In this document: piece by piece, positions 1-7,537 of the stretch
How positions within the stretch are numbered: the stretch's first letter is position 1
Layout of the letters: each line of letters opens with the position of its first letter
DNA from: Phycisphaeraceae bacterium
GTDB lineage: Bacteria; Planctomycetota; Phycisphaerae; Phycisphaerales; Phycisphaeraceae
Direction: 5' to 3'
DNA: 37,586 nt
NCBI GenBank assembly: GCA_002686995.1
Contig: NYZC01000091.1
Coordinates: forward strand, 1 to 37,586
Notes under the pieces: model-generated
Told to the model about the DNA's origin: nothing
Database searches by the model: none
The model's input: only the letters and a program-made list of their open reading frames with translations
Made by a program: the position numbers and the translations under genes

Positions 1-161
1 CGGGTGACATTACGCACCGGGCGCTGCACTTTCTCTCCGCCTCACGCCGCACTTTTACTCCGCCCTTCACACCTTTTCGGCGCATCACTGCGCAACTCGG
101 GCTAGGTCGTGTTTTTCAGACCCCGTTTCCGGTCCGCGGTGCGTTCCCCGGGATCGCCTTA

Positions 162-231
162 CCGAACCGGGCCGTCTCGGCCCGGAGGGCGTTGCCGACT
201 CCGGGCCGGAGACGGCCCGGCTCGGCAACGC
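162..231 (+). repeat. Paired-hairpin element, copy 1, upstream of a PEP-CTERM gene
   Basis: Two adjacent hairpins are visible. Hairpin 1 (167-185) has an 8-bp stem, CCGGGCCG with CGGCCCGG, and a TCT loop. After the 3-nt spacer AGG, hairpin 2 (189-231) has a 10-bp outer stem, GCGTTGCCGA with TCGGCAACGC, and an 8-bp inner stem closed by a GAGA loop, which fits the GNRA pattern. Positions 167-199 are identical to the reverse complement of 21604-21636 (33 of 33 bases). Both copies lie upstream of a PEP-CTERM gene and point toward it. The whole left arm (162-185) can also pair with 201-229, so a single long hairpin is an alternative fold. It could be a structured RNA, a terminator or a REP/MITE-like palindrome. 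A promoter-like site lies between it and the gene. Confidence 0.8.
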
Positions 232-290
232 AAGTCGAAACGAAGTCCGTGCCGGAGGATTGGGTCTGACCAGAGCGCATCTCACCGACA

Positions 291-304
291 TCTTGTCGAC
301 AAGA
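291..304. promoter_or_regulatory. Perfect 14-bp palindrome, possible operator
   Basis: TCTTGTCGACAAGA is a perfect palindrome centred about 30 bp upstream of the -35 box of the promoter at 324-352. That spacing would suit a regulator binding site. No regulator gene is adjacent, and a 14-bp palindrome can occur by chance. Confidence 0.35.
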
Positions 305-323
305 ATGCAGTTCGAATCGTACG

Positions 324-352
324 TTGACTGGCTTGAAAGCGATAACTATGAT
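324..352 (+). promoter_or_regulatory. sigma70-type promoter for the first PEP-CTERM gene
   Basis: TTGACT (324-329) and TATGAT (347-352) are separated by 17 bp, close to the sigma70 consensus. Transcription would start near 359, leaving a leader of about 90 nt that carries the ribosome site AAAGGAG (435-441) before the ATG at 449. It lies downstream of the paired-hairpin element, so transcripts from this promoter would not contain that element. Confidence 0.6.
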
Positions 353-448
353 TCGCGACGGAGTGGACACCCCGCCTGTGAGGGAAACGCAAACTTTTCT
401 TCGTGGTTTTGTGAGGATTGGCATATTTCTTCAGAAAGGAGAATCGAA

Positions 449-1219
449 ATGTTGAATCGAATTCTGTTGATCGCCGTCATGACGGCCGCACTACTGGCCA
501 TTGCCGATTCCGCGCGGGCCACCCTGCCTGCCGTCGGCTCGCCGGTGACGTTGCACCTTGAAGCCGACGCGCTCGGCCTCGGCAACGGCGCCTCGGTCGC
601 GACCTGGGGAACCAGCGACGGTCCGGCCAACGCGGCGACGGCAAGCGGCACCGCGCAGCCCACTCTCGTCACCGGCTGGTCGCCGCTTGGCCTGCCGGGC
701 GTACGGTTCGATCACGACGACGACCGCATGCCCCTGGACAGTGCGGTCGACGCCGAGTCGATCGTCATCTTCGCCCAGGTCGACGTGATCGGCGGCCAGC
801 AGTTCATGCTCGGCGGTAACCCGTGGAAGGTGATGGGTGTGCGTTCCGGCCAGTGGTTCGTCGCCGACACGCCGCCGTACGGGACGGCGTTCAGCGACAC
901 CACGGCGCCGCATATCTTCACCTGGGTCCGAAACGAGGAACTCTACCTTGATGGTGTCGGCACCGGCTCGAACGCCCTCAACAGCAAGTTCACGGGATCC
1001 TCGGCAATCACCATCCTCGGTGACGAGGCGACGGCCAATCCCGACAACGACGGACCCGGCATGACGTTCGGTGAGATCATCCTCTTCGACACCGCCCTGT
1101 CGGTGCAGGACCGGCAGACGGTCGAGGCGTACCTGACCAGCAAGTGGATCATTCCGGAGCCGGCGACGCTCAGCCTGTTCGCCGCTGCCGGGCTGCTGGC
1201 GCTTCGGCGCCAACGCTGA
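449..1219 (+). CDS. Secreted LamG/concanavalin-like protein with PEP-CTERM sorting signal
   Basis: The protein has 256 residues. The start at 449 is chosen because AAAGGAG lies 7 bases upstream and the first 25 or so residues form a good signal peptide ([10 protein letters not shown], hydrophobic run, ADSARA cleavage region). The body has the look of a LamG/concanavalin-like beta sandwich (for example [31 protein letters not shown]), a fold often used for glycan binding. The C-terminus is [11 protein letters not shown], a hydrophobic helix and RRQR, which is the PEP-CTERM signal handled by exosortase in other bacteria. No exosortase gene is present here. It probably ends up at the cell surface or in exopolysaccharide. 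A terminator-like hairpin follows. Confidence 0.85.
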   Translation: MLNRILLIAVMTAALLAIADSARATLPAVGSPVTLHLEADALGLGNGASVATWGTSDGPANAATASGTAQPTLVTGWSPLGLPGVRFDHDDDRMPLDSAVDAESIVIFAQVDVIGGQQFMLGGNPWKVMGVRSGQWFVADTPPYGTAFSDTTAPHIFTWVRNEELYLDGVGTGSNALNSKFTGSSAITILGDEATANPDNDGPGMTFGEIILFDTALSVQDRQTVEAYLTSKWIIPEPATLSLFAAAGLLALRRQR

Positions 1220-1240
1220 TTCCGCATCACACGGGCGCGA

Positions 1241-1270
1241 CCGCGGCCCCGGGCCACACCGGGGCCGCGG
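1241..1270 (+). terminator. Terminator-like GC hairpin after the PEP-CTERM gene
   Basis: CCGCGGCCCCGG (1241-1252) and CCGGGGCCGCGG (1259-1270) form a perfect 12-bp stem with a 6-base loop, starting 22 bases after the stop codon. No T-tract follows, so it may be a weak or factor-dependent terminator, or an mRNA 3' stabiliser. A second smaller hairpin, TCCCCC with GGGGGA, sits at 1290-1305, before the next gene. Confidence 0.5.
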
Positions 1271-1338
1271 CGATGCCCTATGATCAGGGTCCCCCAACCG
1301 GGGGAATCGAGGCAACCAGGCCACTGGAGAGCCAGGCA

Positions 1339-2217
1339 TTGATCACTCCCGCAGCCTCTGCGTCGGGGGGGAGGCGCGTCGACGGCCGGGCCTTCACGCT
1401 CATCGAGCTGCTGGTGGTCATCTCGATCATCGCGCTGCTGATCGCCCTGCTGCTGCCGGCGATCAAGCAGGCCAAGGGCACTGCGCGGTTCGTCCAGTGC
1501 AGCACGAACCTGCACAACCTCGGTATCGCCGCGATGGCGTACGGGAACGACTACCACCAGTTCGTCCCGCGCAACTACAACCAGGTCACGATCATCGGCT
1601 GGCCGCGGCCCTCCGTCCTGCTTCCGGAGGTGCTCTCGTCCTACCTCGGCAGCGACGACATGGGCAGCATGGACAACCCGGTGGTGCCCTACGCCGGCGG
1701 CCGCGACAGCGCCCTCGCCGCGCATTTCCTTGGGATGGCGGTGCTGCAGTGCCCCGCCTTTCCGGAGGTCACGGATCCGCCCTTCACGGCGACGCATCCC
1801 ATCACCGGCAGGCAGACGTCCATCGACCGGCAGACGTTCACGTACGTCATGAATGCGGTCCGCGTGTCCTACACCGAAAACGGCAACTTCAACTATCCGA
1901 ATGCCGGTTCAGATCCCCTGGCGCGCGGGGTCACCCGCCTCGACGACGAACGGGAGATCCCCAACCCGGCCGGGCTCTCGTACCTGCTGGAGGCGAACGC
2001 CGAGCTTTCGCTCTCCGATTTCGGAAATCACGACGTCTGGCACGAGACGCACCCATGGTGGAACCCGGCCTCGACGCGCATGATTGACGACGAGCGGCAT
2101 CCGAACGGCAACTCCAGCATCGCGTTCTTCGACGGCCACGTCGAAGCCGTCAACGTCAAGGACGTAACGATCCAGCACTTCACGCCCCACCTGAACCCGC
2201 GCTTCTACGGACCGTGA
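1339..2217 (+). CDS. Prepilin-like protein with type IV pilin N-terminus and DGH C-terminal motif
   Basis: The protein has about 292 residues. It carries the type IV pilin/pseudopilin N-terminus [12 protein letters not shown] followed by a hydrophobic helix (about residues 18-40), so it should be inserted in the inner membrane and cleaved by prepilin peptidase. The glutamate at mature position 5 is present, but the residue before the cut is Ala rather than the usual Gly. Near the C-terminus is [17 protein letters not shown], matching the planctomycete prepilin-type H-X9-DG domain but with ten residues between His and Asp. These proteins are very abundant in Planctomycetota and mostly of unknown role. 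The TTG at 1339 is chosen because GGAGA (1326-1330) lies 8 bases upstream. An in-frame ATG at 1273 lacks a clear ribosome site. Confidence 0.8.
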   Translation: MITPAASASGGRRVDGRAFTLIELLVVISIIALLIALLLPAIKQAKGTARFVQCSTNLHNLGIAAMAYGNDYHQFVPRNYNQVTIIGWPRPSVLLPEVLSSYLGSDDMGSMDNPVVPYAGGRDSALAAHFLGMAVLQCPAFPEVTDPPFTATHPITGRQTSIDRQTFTYVMNAVRVSYTENGNFNYPNAGSDPLARGVTRLDDEREIPNPAGLSYLLEANAELSLSDFGNHDVWHETHPWWNPASTRMIDDERHPNGNSSIAFFDGHVEAVNVKDVTIQHFTPHLNPRFYGP

Positions 2218-2227
2218 GGAGCGACGG

Positions 2228-2251
2228 AGCGGGGAGCAGGGAGCGGGGAGC
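2228..2251. repeat. Short heptamer tandem repeat (AGCRGGG)
   Basis: Three successive 7-bp units, AGCGGGG, AGCAGGG and AGCGGGG, start 10 bases after the prepilin stop codon. They sit just before the larger CGACCTY heptamer array and share its 7-bp period but not its sequence. Confidence 0.7.
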
Positions 2252-2283
2252 GACTACATCGACCTGCTGCCGCTCGACCCTTT

Positions 2284-2463
2284 AGATCTTCCGACCCTCC
2301 GACCCTCCGACCTCCGACCTTCGACCTCCGACCTCCGACCTCCGACCTCCGACCTCCGACCTTCGACCTTCGACTTTCGACCTTCGACCTTCGACCTCCG
2401 ACCTTCGACCTCCGACCTTCGACCTTCGACCCCCGACCTTTGACCTTCGACTCTTCCGACCTT
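2284..2463. repeat. Heptamer minisatellite (CGACCTC/CGACCTT)
   Basis: About two dozen degenerate 7-bp units (CGACCTC, CGACCTT, with a few CGACCCT and CGACTTT variants) fill nearly the whole gap between the prepilin-like gene and the permease gene. The first units are 8 bp. The array runs into the TTG that starts the next gene. Translated, it gives only low-complexity Arg/Ser/Glu repeats, so it is treated as non-coding. Related units recur as an inverted pair at 20402-20493. Confidence 0.9.
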
Positions 2464-3346
2464 GACGATCGCCGCCCTTCTCATCGTCGCCCTGTCGACC
2501 TTCATGCATGCGGGGTGGAACCTGCTCGTCAAGCACGGCGGGGACGAGTCGGTGTTCCTGCGGCGCATGATGATCGTGCATGGCGTTGCGGGCCTCCTGC
2601 CGTTCGTGGTCGCCGAGTTCCTGCTCGACCCACTCGTTCCGACGGCGTGGCCGTTTTTTCTTGGTTCCGGGGCGTGCTGCGGCGTGTACCTGCTGGGACT
2701 GGACCGGGGTTACCGGGCCACGGACTTCACCGTCGTCTATCCAGTGGCTCGAGCCATGCCGGTCCTTCTCGTCGCCGTCGTGGAGATACCGATGGGGCGC
2801 GTGCCGACCGACCCCGGGTGGATCGGCCTGATACTGGTCGCAATCGGGTGCGTGCTCGCGCCACTGACGTCGTTCGGCGGCTTTCACCCGCGCGCCTACC
2901 TGAACCGCGCGGTCGTCTGGATCGTCCTCGCCGGGCTGGGCACCGTCGGCTACTCGCTGATCGACAACGCTGCGGCGTCGTCCCTGGACGAGCTTGACGG
3001 ACTGATTCCGGCGTTGCGGTACGGATACTGGTACTTCTTCGTATCAGCGATCATCTACCTGGCCCTGGCGCGCTGCGTCGTGGGACCGCCTGCAGACGAT
3101 CGATCCATCGGCTGGCTCCGGCCGTCATTCGCGGCCGCCATGTGCTTCGTGGGCTACTCGCTGATCATCTGGGTCTACCAGGACACGGAGCAGGTCAGCT
3201 ACGTCGTCGCATGCCGCCAGTTCAGCATCGTCATCGGCGTCGTGGCGGCTTTCGTCATCTTCAGAGAGCGCGGCGTGTTCGTGCGTGTGACCGCCGCAGT
3301 CCTGATCACCAGCGGCATGCTCGTGATCGCCGCGTGGGGGCAGTGA
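2462..3346 (+). CDS. EamA/DMT-family membrane permease
   Basis: The protein has 294 residues and about ten hydrophobic segments in two similar halves, the layout of the drug/metabolite transporter superfamily (EamA). The N-terminal HAGWNLLVKHG after the first helix is typical of this group. These carriers export or exchange small metabolites across the inner membrane; the substrate cannot be told. The start is the TTG at 2462. The next in-frame ATG, at 2504, would remove the first membrane helix. No ribosome-binding sequence precedes the TTG because the pyrimidine-rich heptamer array occupies that position. It converges with the phosphate transporter, 20 bases away. Confidence 0.85.
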   Translation: MTIAALLIVALSTFMHAGWNLLVKHGGDESVFLRRMMIVHGVAGLLPFVVAEFLLDPLVPTAWPFFLGSGACCGVYLLGLDRGYRATDFTVVYPVARAMPVLLVAVVEIPMGRVPTDPGWIGLILVAIGCVLAPLTSFGGFHPRAYLNRAVVWIVLAGLGTVGYSLIDNAAASSLDELDGLIPALRYGYWYFFVSAIIYLALARCVVGPPADDRSIGWLRPSFAAAMCFVGYSLIIWVYQDTEQVSYVVACRQFSIVIGVVAAFVIFRERGVFVRVTAAVLITSGMLVIAAWGQ

Positions 3347-3366
3347 GTTCCGGTCGACCTGACGAA

Positions 3367-4314
3367 TCAGGTGGCGACCGCGGCGACGAGGTAGCTGGCC
3401 GTCCCGGCGATCGCGGGGGTCATGACCCAGCCGAGCAGGATCTGCACCAGCGTCGAGCGATTGATCGTGCGAACGCTCTTGATCAGGCCGATGCCCAGCA
3501 CCGCGCCGACGACGGCCTGCGACGAGGACACGGGCACGCCGATGTAGGTGAAGATATGCATGGTGATCGCGTGGGCGAGCACGACGACCAGTGCGGACAT
3601 CGCCCCGAGCTGGACCAGTCTGCGGCCCACGGTCAGCATCACGTTGCGGCTGTAAGTGATCACGCCCACGGCGATGCTCAGCCCGCCCATCAGCGCCAGC
3701 ATCATCGATCGATTCGGCCCCAGGCTCTCCAGCAGGCTCGTCTGGTAGTAGACGCCGGTGACGTTGGCCACGTTGTTGGCGCCCAGGGCGTATGCGCCGT
3801 AGCAGCCGGCGATCAGCAGCCCCGACTTCAGCACGATCGATCGCGTGACGATGCCGAGTTTCAGTCGCATCAGAAGCGCTCCGATGGCAACGTGCAGGCC
3901 TGCCGCGAGCAACGCGGCGGCGGGCGGCGTGCCCACCCAGCAGATCACGATCCTGACCAGCCCTTCCCAGCGAATGGCCCCCGGCGCCACGCACAGCCCC
4001 GTACCGAGAATGGCCCCCACCACGGCCTGCGAGCACGAGACGGGCAGCTTCAGGCCCGTCATCACGATGACCGTGAGGGCAGCGATGGTCGCCGTGATCA
4101 TGGCCGTGCGCGTCGTCTGCTCGGACAGACTCCCCAGCGTGTGTGCAGGGACCTGCCCTTCCAGCAGAGCGCCGAGAAGGATGAAGAGGCTCGCGAGCAG
4201 CACGGCCGTGCGGTACCGGATCATGTTCGAGGCCACGGCGGTGCCGAATACGTTGGCGGCGTCGTTGGCGCCGAGCGCCCAGCCGAACAACGCGCCACCG
4301 ACGAATGGAAACAT
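3367..4314 (-). CDS. PiT-family inorganic phosphate transporter
   Basis: A 315-residue polytopic membrane protein of the PHO4/PiT family, which carries inorganic phosphate with a cation gradient. Two inverted-topology halves each hold the family signature: GANDAANVFGTA at residues 15-26 and GANNVANVTG at 178-187. A second internal duplication, PVSCSQAVVGAILGTG (91-106) and PVSSSQAVVGAVLGIG (261-276), supports the same fold. It is at the short end for the family but complete in both halves. It lies 55 bases downstream of the DUF47/PhoU-like gene on the same strand, the usual operon partner, so the two are probably cotranscribed. Confidence 0.92.
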   Translation of the reverse strand: MFPFVGGALFGWALGANDAANVFGTAVASNMIRYRTAVLLASLFILLGALLEGQVPAHTLGSLSEQTTRTAMITATIAALTVIVMTGLKLPVSCSQAVVGAILGTGLCVAPGAIRWEGLVRIVICWVGTPPAAALLAAGLHVAIGALLMRLKLGIVTRSIVLKSGLLIAGCYGAYALGANNVANVTGVYYQTSLLESLGPNRSMMLALMGGLSIAVGVITYSRNVMLTVGRRLVQLGAMSALVVVLAHAITMHIFTYIGVPVSSSQAVVGAVLGIGLIKSVRTINRSTLVQILLGWVMTPAIAGTASYLVAAVAT

Positions 4315-4369
4315 GTACCGGGCTCCGCAGCGCCGCGATGTGACACGGCAAGGGCGAACACGATCGCAA

Positions 4370-5017
4370 TCAGCCGCTGCGCTTGACCGCGATGTTGCTG
4401 AGTCGGTCGGCGGCGTTCTCCGCGCGATCGGAGATCGCTCCGATCTCGAGCACCAGCTCCTTGAGGAGCAGCATGTCCACCTTGTCGACGTCGGACTGGA
4501 AGATCGAGCGTATCATCTGCCGCTCCAGGCGGTCGGACTGACCTTCCAGGTCGTCGACGTGGCGGGCGCCGTCGTCGACCTTGTCCGTGCCGCGAAACAG
4601 CAGGCGCACCGTGTCGAACAGCACGCTGGTCGACTCGGCGTTGATGCGGACCATTTCCTTCAGGTCCACCGCGAACTGCGCCGGGAAGATGATGCTCTGT
4701 GTCCAGATCTGGTAGAGCACCGACTCGCACCGGTTCGGGATCAGGTCGAGGGCTTCGAGCACGCCCAGGATGTCGCCCCGCGACTCCGGGATCAACTCCC
4801 GGCGGTACATCGTCCGCTCGATCTGCCTGCGCTTGTCGTCCGCCTCGCTCTCGTAATGATGGGTCTGCTCGAGCAGCTGCTCGAATCGTTCGTTGATCCC
4901 GTCATCGAGATACGCGTCGATCGCAAGGACGAACGTCCGGACGCAGTCGGCCGCCTGCCCGAGGTACTCATCGAGGACCTGCTCGACCTGCCGCTCTTTC
5001 TTCCAAAACAGTACCAT
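4370..5017 (-). CDS. DUF47 / PhoU-like accessory protein of PiT transporter
   Basis: The protein has 215 residues, the usual length for the DUF47 (TIGR00153) family. The start at 5017 gives the typical opening MVLFWKKERQ, with a purine-rich site (GGAAAGAG) upstream. The sequence is almost all amphipathic helix, as in the PhoU fold of three-helix bundles that bind metals. DUF47 genes are commonly paired with PiT transporters and are thought to modulate phosphate uptake. Here it is the upstream member of the pair. It is cytoplasmic, with no signal peptide. Upstream reading frame to 5212 exists but is not expected to be translated. Confidence 0.88.
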   Translation of the reverse strand: MVLFWKKERQVEQVLDEYLGQAADCVRTFVLAIDAYLDDGINERFEQLLEQTHHYESEADDKRRQIERTMYRRELIPESRGDILGVLEALDLIPNRCESVLYQIWTQSIIFPAQFAVDLKEMVRINAESTSVLFDTVRLLFRGTDKVDDGARHVDDLEGQSDRLERQMIRSIFQSDVDKVDMLLLKELVLEIGAISDRAENAADRLSNIAVKRSG

Positions 5018-5276
5018 GCGACGCTCTTTCCTTGGGCTGGAGCCAGTCCAACGTGCCGATGCGCTGACTTCGGTCAGATGCCGGGAGAACTGTAACGGCA
5101 CCACATCCGCGCGTCCGAGAACTCGATCATATCGAAACGGCGCTGAGCGGTCCGCCGCAATGAACGAACGGGGCGGATCCTGTCGACAACCGTTCGCGTG
5201 AGACGATGGCACTCGACGGGACGATATTCCCGAACGAACGGTCGACGGGATCGGTGAAAGCGACTAGAGTCGAGTC

Positions 5277-5549
5277 ATGCACGCCACGTCCGTTCGAGCG
5301 GTGATCTTCGACATGGCCGGCACCACCGTCCACGATGGCGGAGAGGTCACCGCGTGCTTCATGCGCGCGGCGGAGACGAACCTGGAGGTTTCGGAAGACA
5401 TCATCCTCGAGCGCCTGGGCTGGGATCGCGGCCTGAATCCGGGCGTGCCCTTCGGCACGCACACGGACGAGGCCCTGTCAAAGGTTCCCAACGACGGTCT
5501 GCGCTCGTCGTTTCAGGAGCTGATCCCCCGCCTGGAGGCGAACCGATGA
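5277..5549 (+). pseudogene. Truncated phosphonatase-like HAD hydrolase
   Basis: Only 90 residues, against about 220-260 for the family. The N-terminus VRAVIFDMAGTTVHDGG contains HAD motif I (DxAGTT), as in phosphonoacetaldehyde-hydrolase-like enzymes (PhnX-like, TIGR03351 group). The rest corresponds to the start of the cap domain and then stops. HAD motifs II to IV are absent, so it should not be catalytic as it stands. The TGA overlaps the ATG of the dehydrogenase (ATGA), so the reading frames are tightly coupled. I infer a 3' deletion that joined this gene to its neighbour; a real small protein kept for translational coupling is the alternative. No clear ribosome site precedes the ATG. Confidence 0.7.
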
Positions 5550-6646
5550 CGAACGGGACCGAGGTCAAGGCGGCTGTTTTTCTTGGTCCAGGCATGCTCG
5601 AGCTGCAACGGCTGGGGGCGCCGGAGCCGGACGAAGGCGAGCTTCTCGTGCGCGTCACGTGCTGCACCCTCTGCGGCAGCGACCTGCACACCTACCAGGG
5701 ACACCGCGCGGTCGACGTGCCCACGATTCTCGGTCACGAGATCCTGGGCGAGGTCCGTCGCATCGGCGGCCGGGTGACGGACCTCGCCGGCCGCCCAATC
5801 GAGATCGGCGACCGCGTGACCTGGTCCGTCGCGGCCCACTGCGGAGACTGCTTCTATTGCGAGCGCGGCGTTCCGCAGAAATGCGTGTCGCTCCGCAAGT
5901 ACGGTCACGAAAGGATCACGCGGGACCACGCGCTGAGCGGCGGCCTGGCGGAAATGTGTCACCTCGCGCCCGGAACGTCCCTGATCCGTGTGCCGGACGC
6001 ACTGATCGACAACGTCGCATGCCCCGCCAACTGCGCGACGGCGACCGTCGCCGGCGCCCTCCGCACCGGCGGTGGCTGCCGCGACGACGTCGTGCTGGTG
6101 CAGGGCGCAGGTATGCTCGGTCTGACGGCCTGCGCGATGGCGGCGAGGCGCGGCGCACGGCGCGTCATCGTGTGCGATGTCGACGATGCCCGGCTGGCAC
6201 GAGCCGAAAGCTTTGGCGCACAGGATCGTGTCAGCGTGCGCGAAGGCGCCGAGCGTCTCGACGAGGTGATTCGCTACGCGACGGATGGCCGCGGTGTCGA
6301 CCTGGCGGTGGAGTTGTCAGGCTCGCCGGACGCGGTTGCACACGGCCTGAACGCGCTGCGCATCGGCGGCAGATACGTCTGGGTCGGCGCCGTCTCCCCC
6401 ACGCCACCGGTCGAAATCCATCCCGAATTCATCGTGCGCCGGCTGCTCAACATCCACGGCCTGCACAACTACACACCCGCGGATCTCGCCGATGCCGTCG
6501 ATTTCCTCGAGCAGTCCGCCGACCGCTACCCCTTTGGCGAACTTGTCACGCGCACCTTCGCGCTCGAGGACGTCGAGGCCGCCTTCCGGTACGCGATCGA
6601 CACCCGTCCCCCGCGCGTCGCAGTCACGCCGACAGACGGGGTCTGA
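5546..6646 (+). CDS. Zinc-dependent alcohol dehydrogenase, HpnZ-like (phosphonate-associated)
   Basis: A complete 366-residue medium-chain dehydrogenase. Catalytic zinc ligands are Cys43 (TLCGSD) and His64-Glu65 (GHE). The structural zinc site has Cys99, Cys102, Cys105 and Cys113. The nucleotide-binding loop is GAGMLG at 187-192, so it should use NAD(P)+. The overall sequence resembles the subgroup named for phosphonate catabolism gene neighbourhoods (TIGR03366, HpnZ). The adjacent phosphonatase-like HAD fragment supports that assignment, and a phosphate transporter lies on the other side. The true substrate is unknown. It converges with the CBM9-like lipoprotein gene 19 bases away. Confidence 0.82.
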   Translation: MTNGTEVKAAVFLGPGMLELQRLGAPEPDEGELLVRVTCCTLCGSDLHTYQGHRAVDVPTILGHEILGEVRRIGGRVTDLAGRPIEIGDRVTWSVAAHCGDCFYCERGVPQKCVSLRKYGHERITRDHALSGGLAEMCHLAPGTSLIRVPDALIDNVACPANCATATVAGALRTGGGCRDDVVLVQGAGMLGLTACAMAARRGARRVIVCDVDDARLARAESFGAQDRVSVREGAERLDEVIRYATDGRGVDLAVELSGSPDAVAHGLNALRIGGRYVWVGAVSPTPPVEIHPEFIVRRLLNIHGLHNYTPADLADAVDFLEQSADRYPFGELVTRTFALEDVEAAFRYAIDTRPPRVAVTPTDGV

Positions 6647-6665
6647 CCCATTCCTGAAACCACCG

Positions 6666-7433
6666 TCACTCGAACTCCAGCGTCATGTAATCCTCGAGCC
6701 GATGGAAGTCGGCCACGCGAAGCGGCGCGCTGCTGCTCAAGACGCTCCCGCCGCGCACGTAGACCGAGTAGTCATATCGCGCCAGGCTGAATCGCCATCG
6801 ATCTCCGGTTCGGGGCCGCCTGCCCACCGGCACGGTGAGATCGTCGAGGGGAATCGAGACCTCGCACGTCCATGACGTGTCGCGATCACGCCAGTCGTTC
6901 ACGGTGCCTTGGACGCGCGCCGCGACCTCGGTGCCTTCGCTGTTCCAGGTCTTCGCCCGCACCGACCCGCCGGCGCCTCTCCGGCCGTGGTACAGACCGT
7001 CCCAGATGACCTCGTTGACGCTGAATTCGAACTCGTAGTACGGCGCCGCCTGCGGATCGGTGCGAAAGAACGCCTCGACGACGTCCTCCATGTAAATCGG
7101 CTCGTCCCGTTTCGTGTGCGCGAACCAGATGTCCTCGTCGAACGCGTGGAACGCGAGGTAGAGTCGCTCCTCGTCGTATAGCATCCTCGCCTCGGTCCGT
7201 GTCGGCGGCGTCGAGAGCGTGTCCGGCACGACGAAGTGCAGAACACCCGCCTGCTTCCATGCCGCTTCATCCAGTTCGCCGTCGATCGTGACCGGCCCGG
7301 TCGCCTTTCGGCACCGGTACTCGACCGAGTAGGGAAAACTCGCCTCGTGCTTCGTCGCACAGCCGGCGCTGGTGATCGCGACGCAGAGTGCCGTGACGGC
7401 GATCCAACGGTCCCGCCGTAACCTTGGGCTCAT
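6666..7433 (-). CDS. CBM9-like lipoprotein
   Basis: The protein has 255 residues from the ATG at 7433. The N-terminus is a lipoprotein signal, MSPRLRRDRW then a hydrophobic stretch and TSAGC, with Cys25 as the lipidated residue. The body begins VTIDGELDEAAWKQAG and contains LYLAFHAFDEDIW and MEDVVEAFFRTD, the classic pattern of a family 9 carbohydrate-binding-like domain (DOMON-type beta sandwich). Such domains bind sugars at the cell envelope, but the ligand is not visible. It is one of three CBM9-type proteins in the window. The reading frame extends upstream to 7517, but those residues do not look like a signal peptide. The gene is divergent from the alpha/beta hydrolase. Confidence 0.8.
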   Translation of the reverse strand: MSPRLRRDRWIAVTALCVAITSAGCATKHEASFPYSVEYRCRKATGPVTIDGELDEAAWKQAGVLHFVVPDTLSTPPTRTEARMLYDEERLYLAFHAFDEDIWFAHTKRDEPIYMEDVVEAFFRTDPQAAPYYEFEFSVNEVIWDGLYHGRRGAGGSVRAKTWNSEGTEVAARVQGTVNDWRDRDTSWTCEVSIPLDDLTVPVGRRPRTGDRWRFSLARYDYSVYVRGGSVLSSSAPLRVADFHRLEDYMTLEFE

Positions 7434-7537
7434 GCGTATCGCAACGTGACATCGAGCGATATGATTCCATGACATTCGAAGAGCATCCGTGATTCCCAAA
7501 GGGATTTCAAGCCACACGATGGAGAGATCAAATCAGG

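Noticed and set aside
260..448. Longer start for the first PEP-CTERM protein at 260
   Set aside because: The extra 63 residues are not signal-like, and the ATG at 449 has a good ribosome site, a promoter in front and a normal signal peptide.
2284..2463. CRISPR array
   Set aside because: Units are 7 bp and contiguous with no spacers, so they do not fit a CRISPR repeat-spacer pattern, and there are no cas genes.
2254..2887. Minus-strand frames encoding Arg/Ser/Glu/Gly repeats
   Set aside because: They are translations of the CGACCTY heptamer array, not a repeat protein gene; they have no start signal and cover the permease in antisense.
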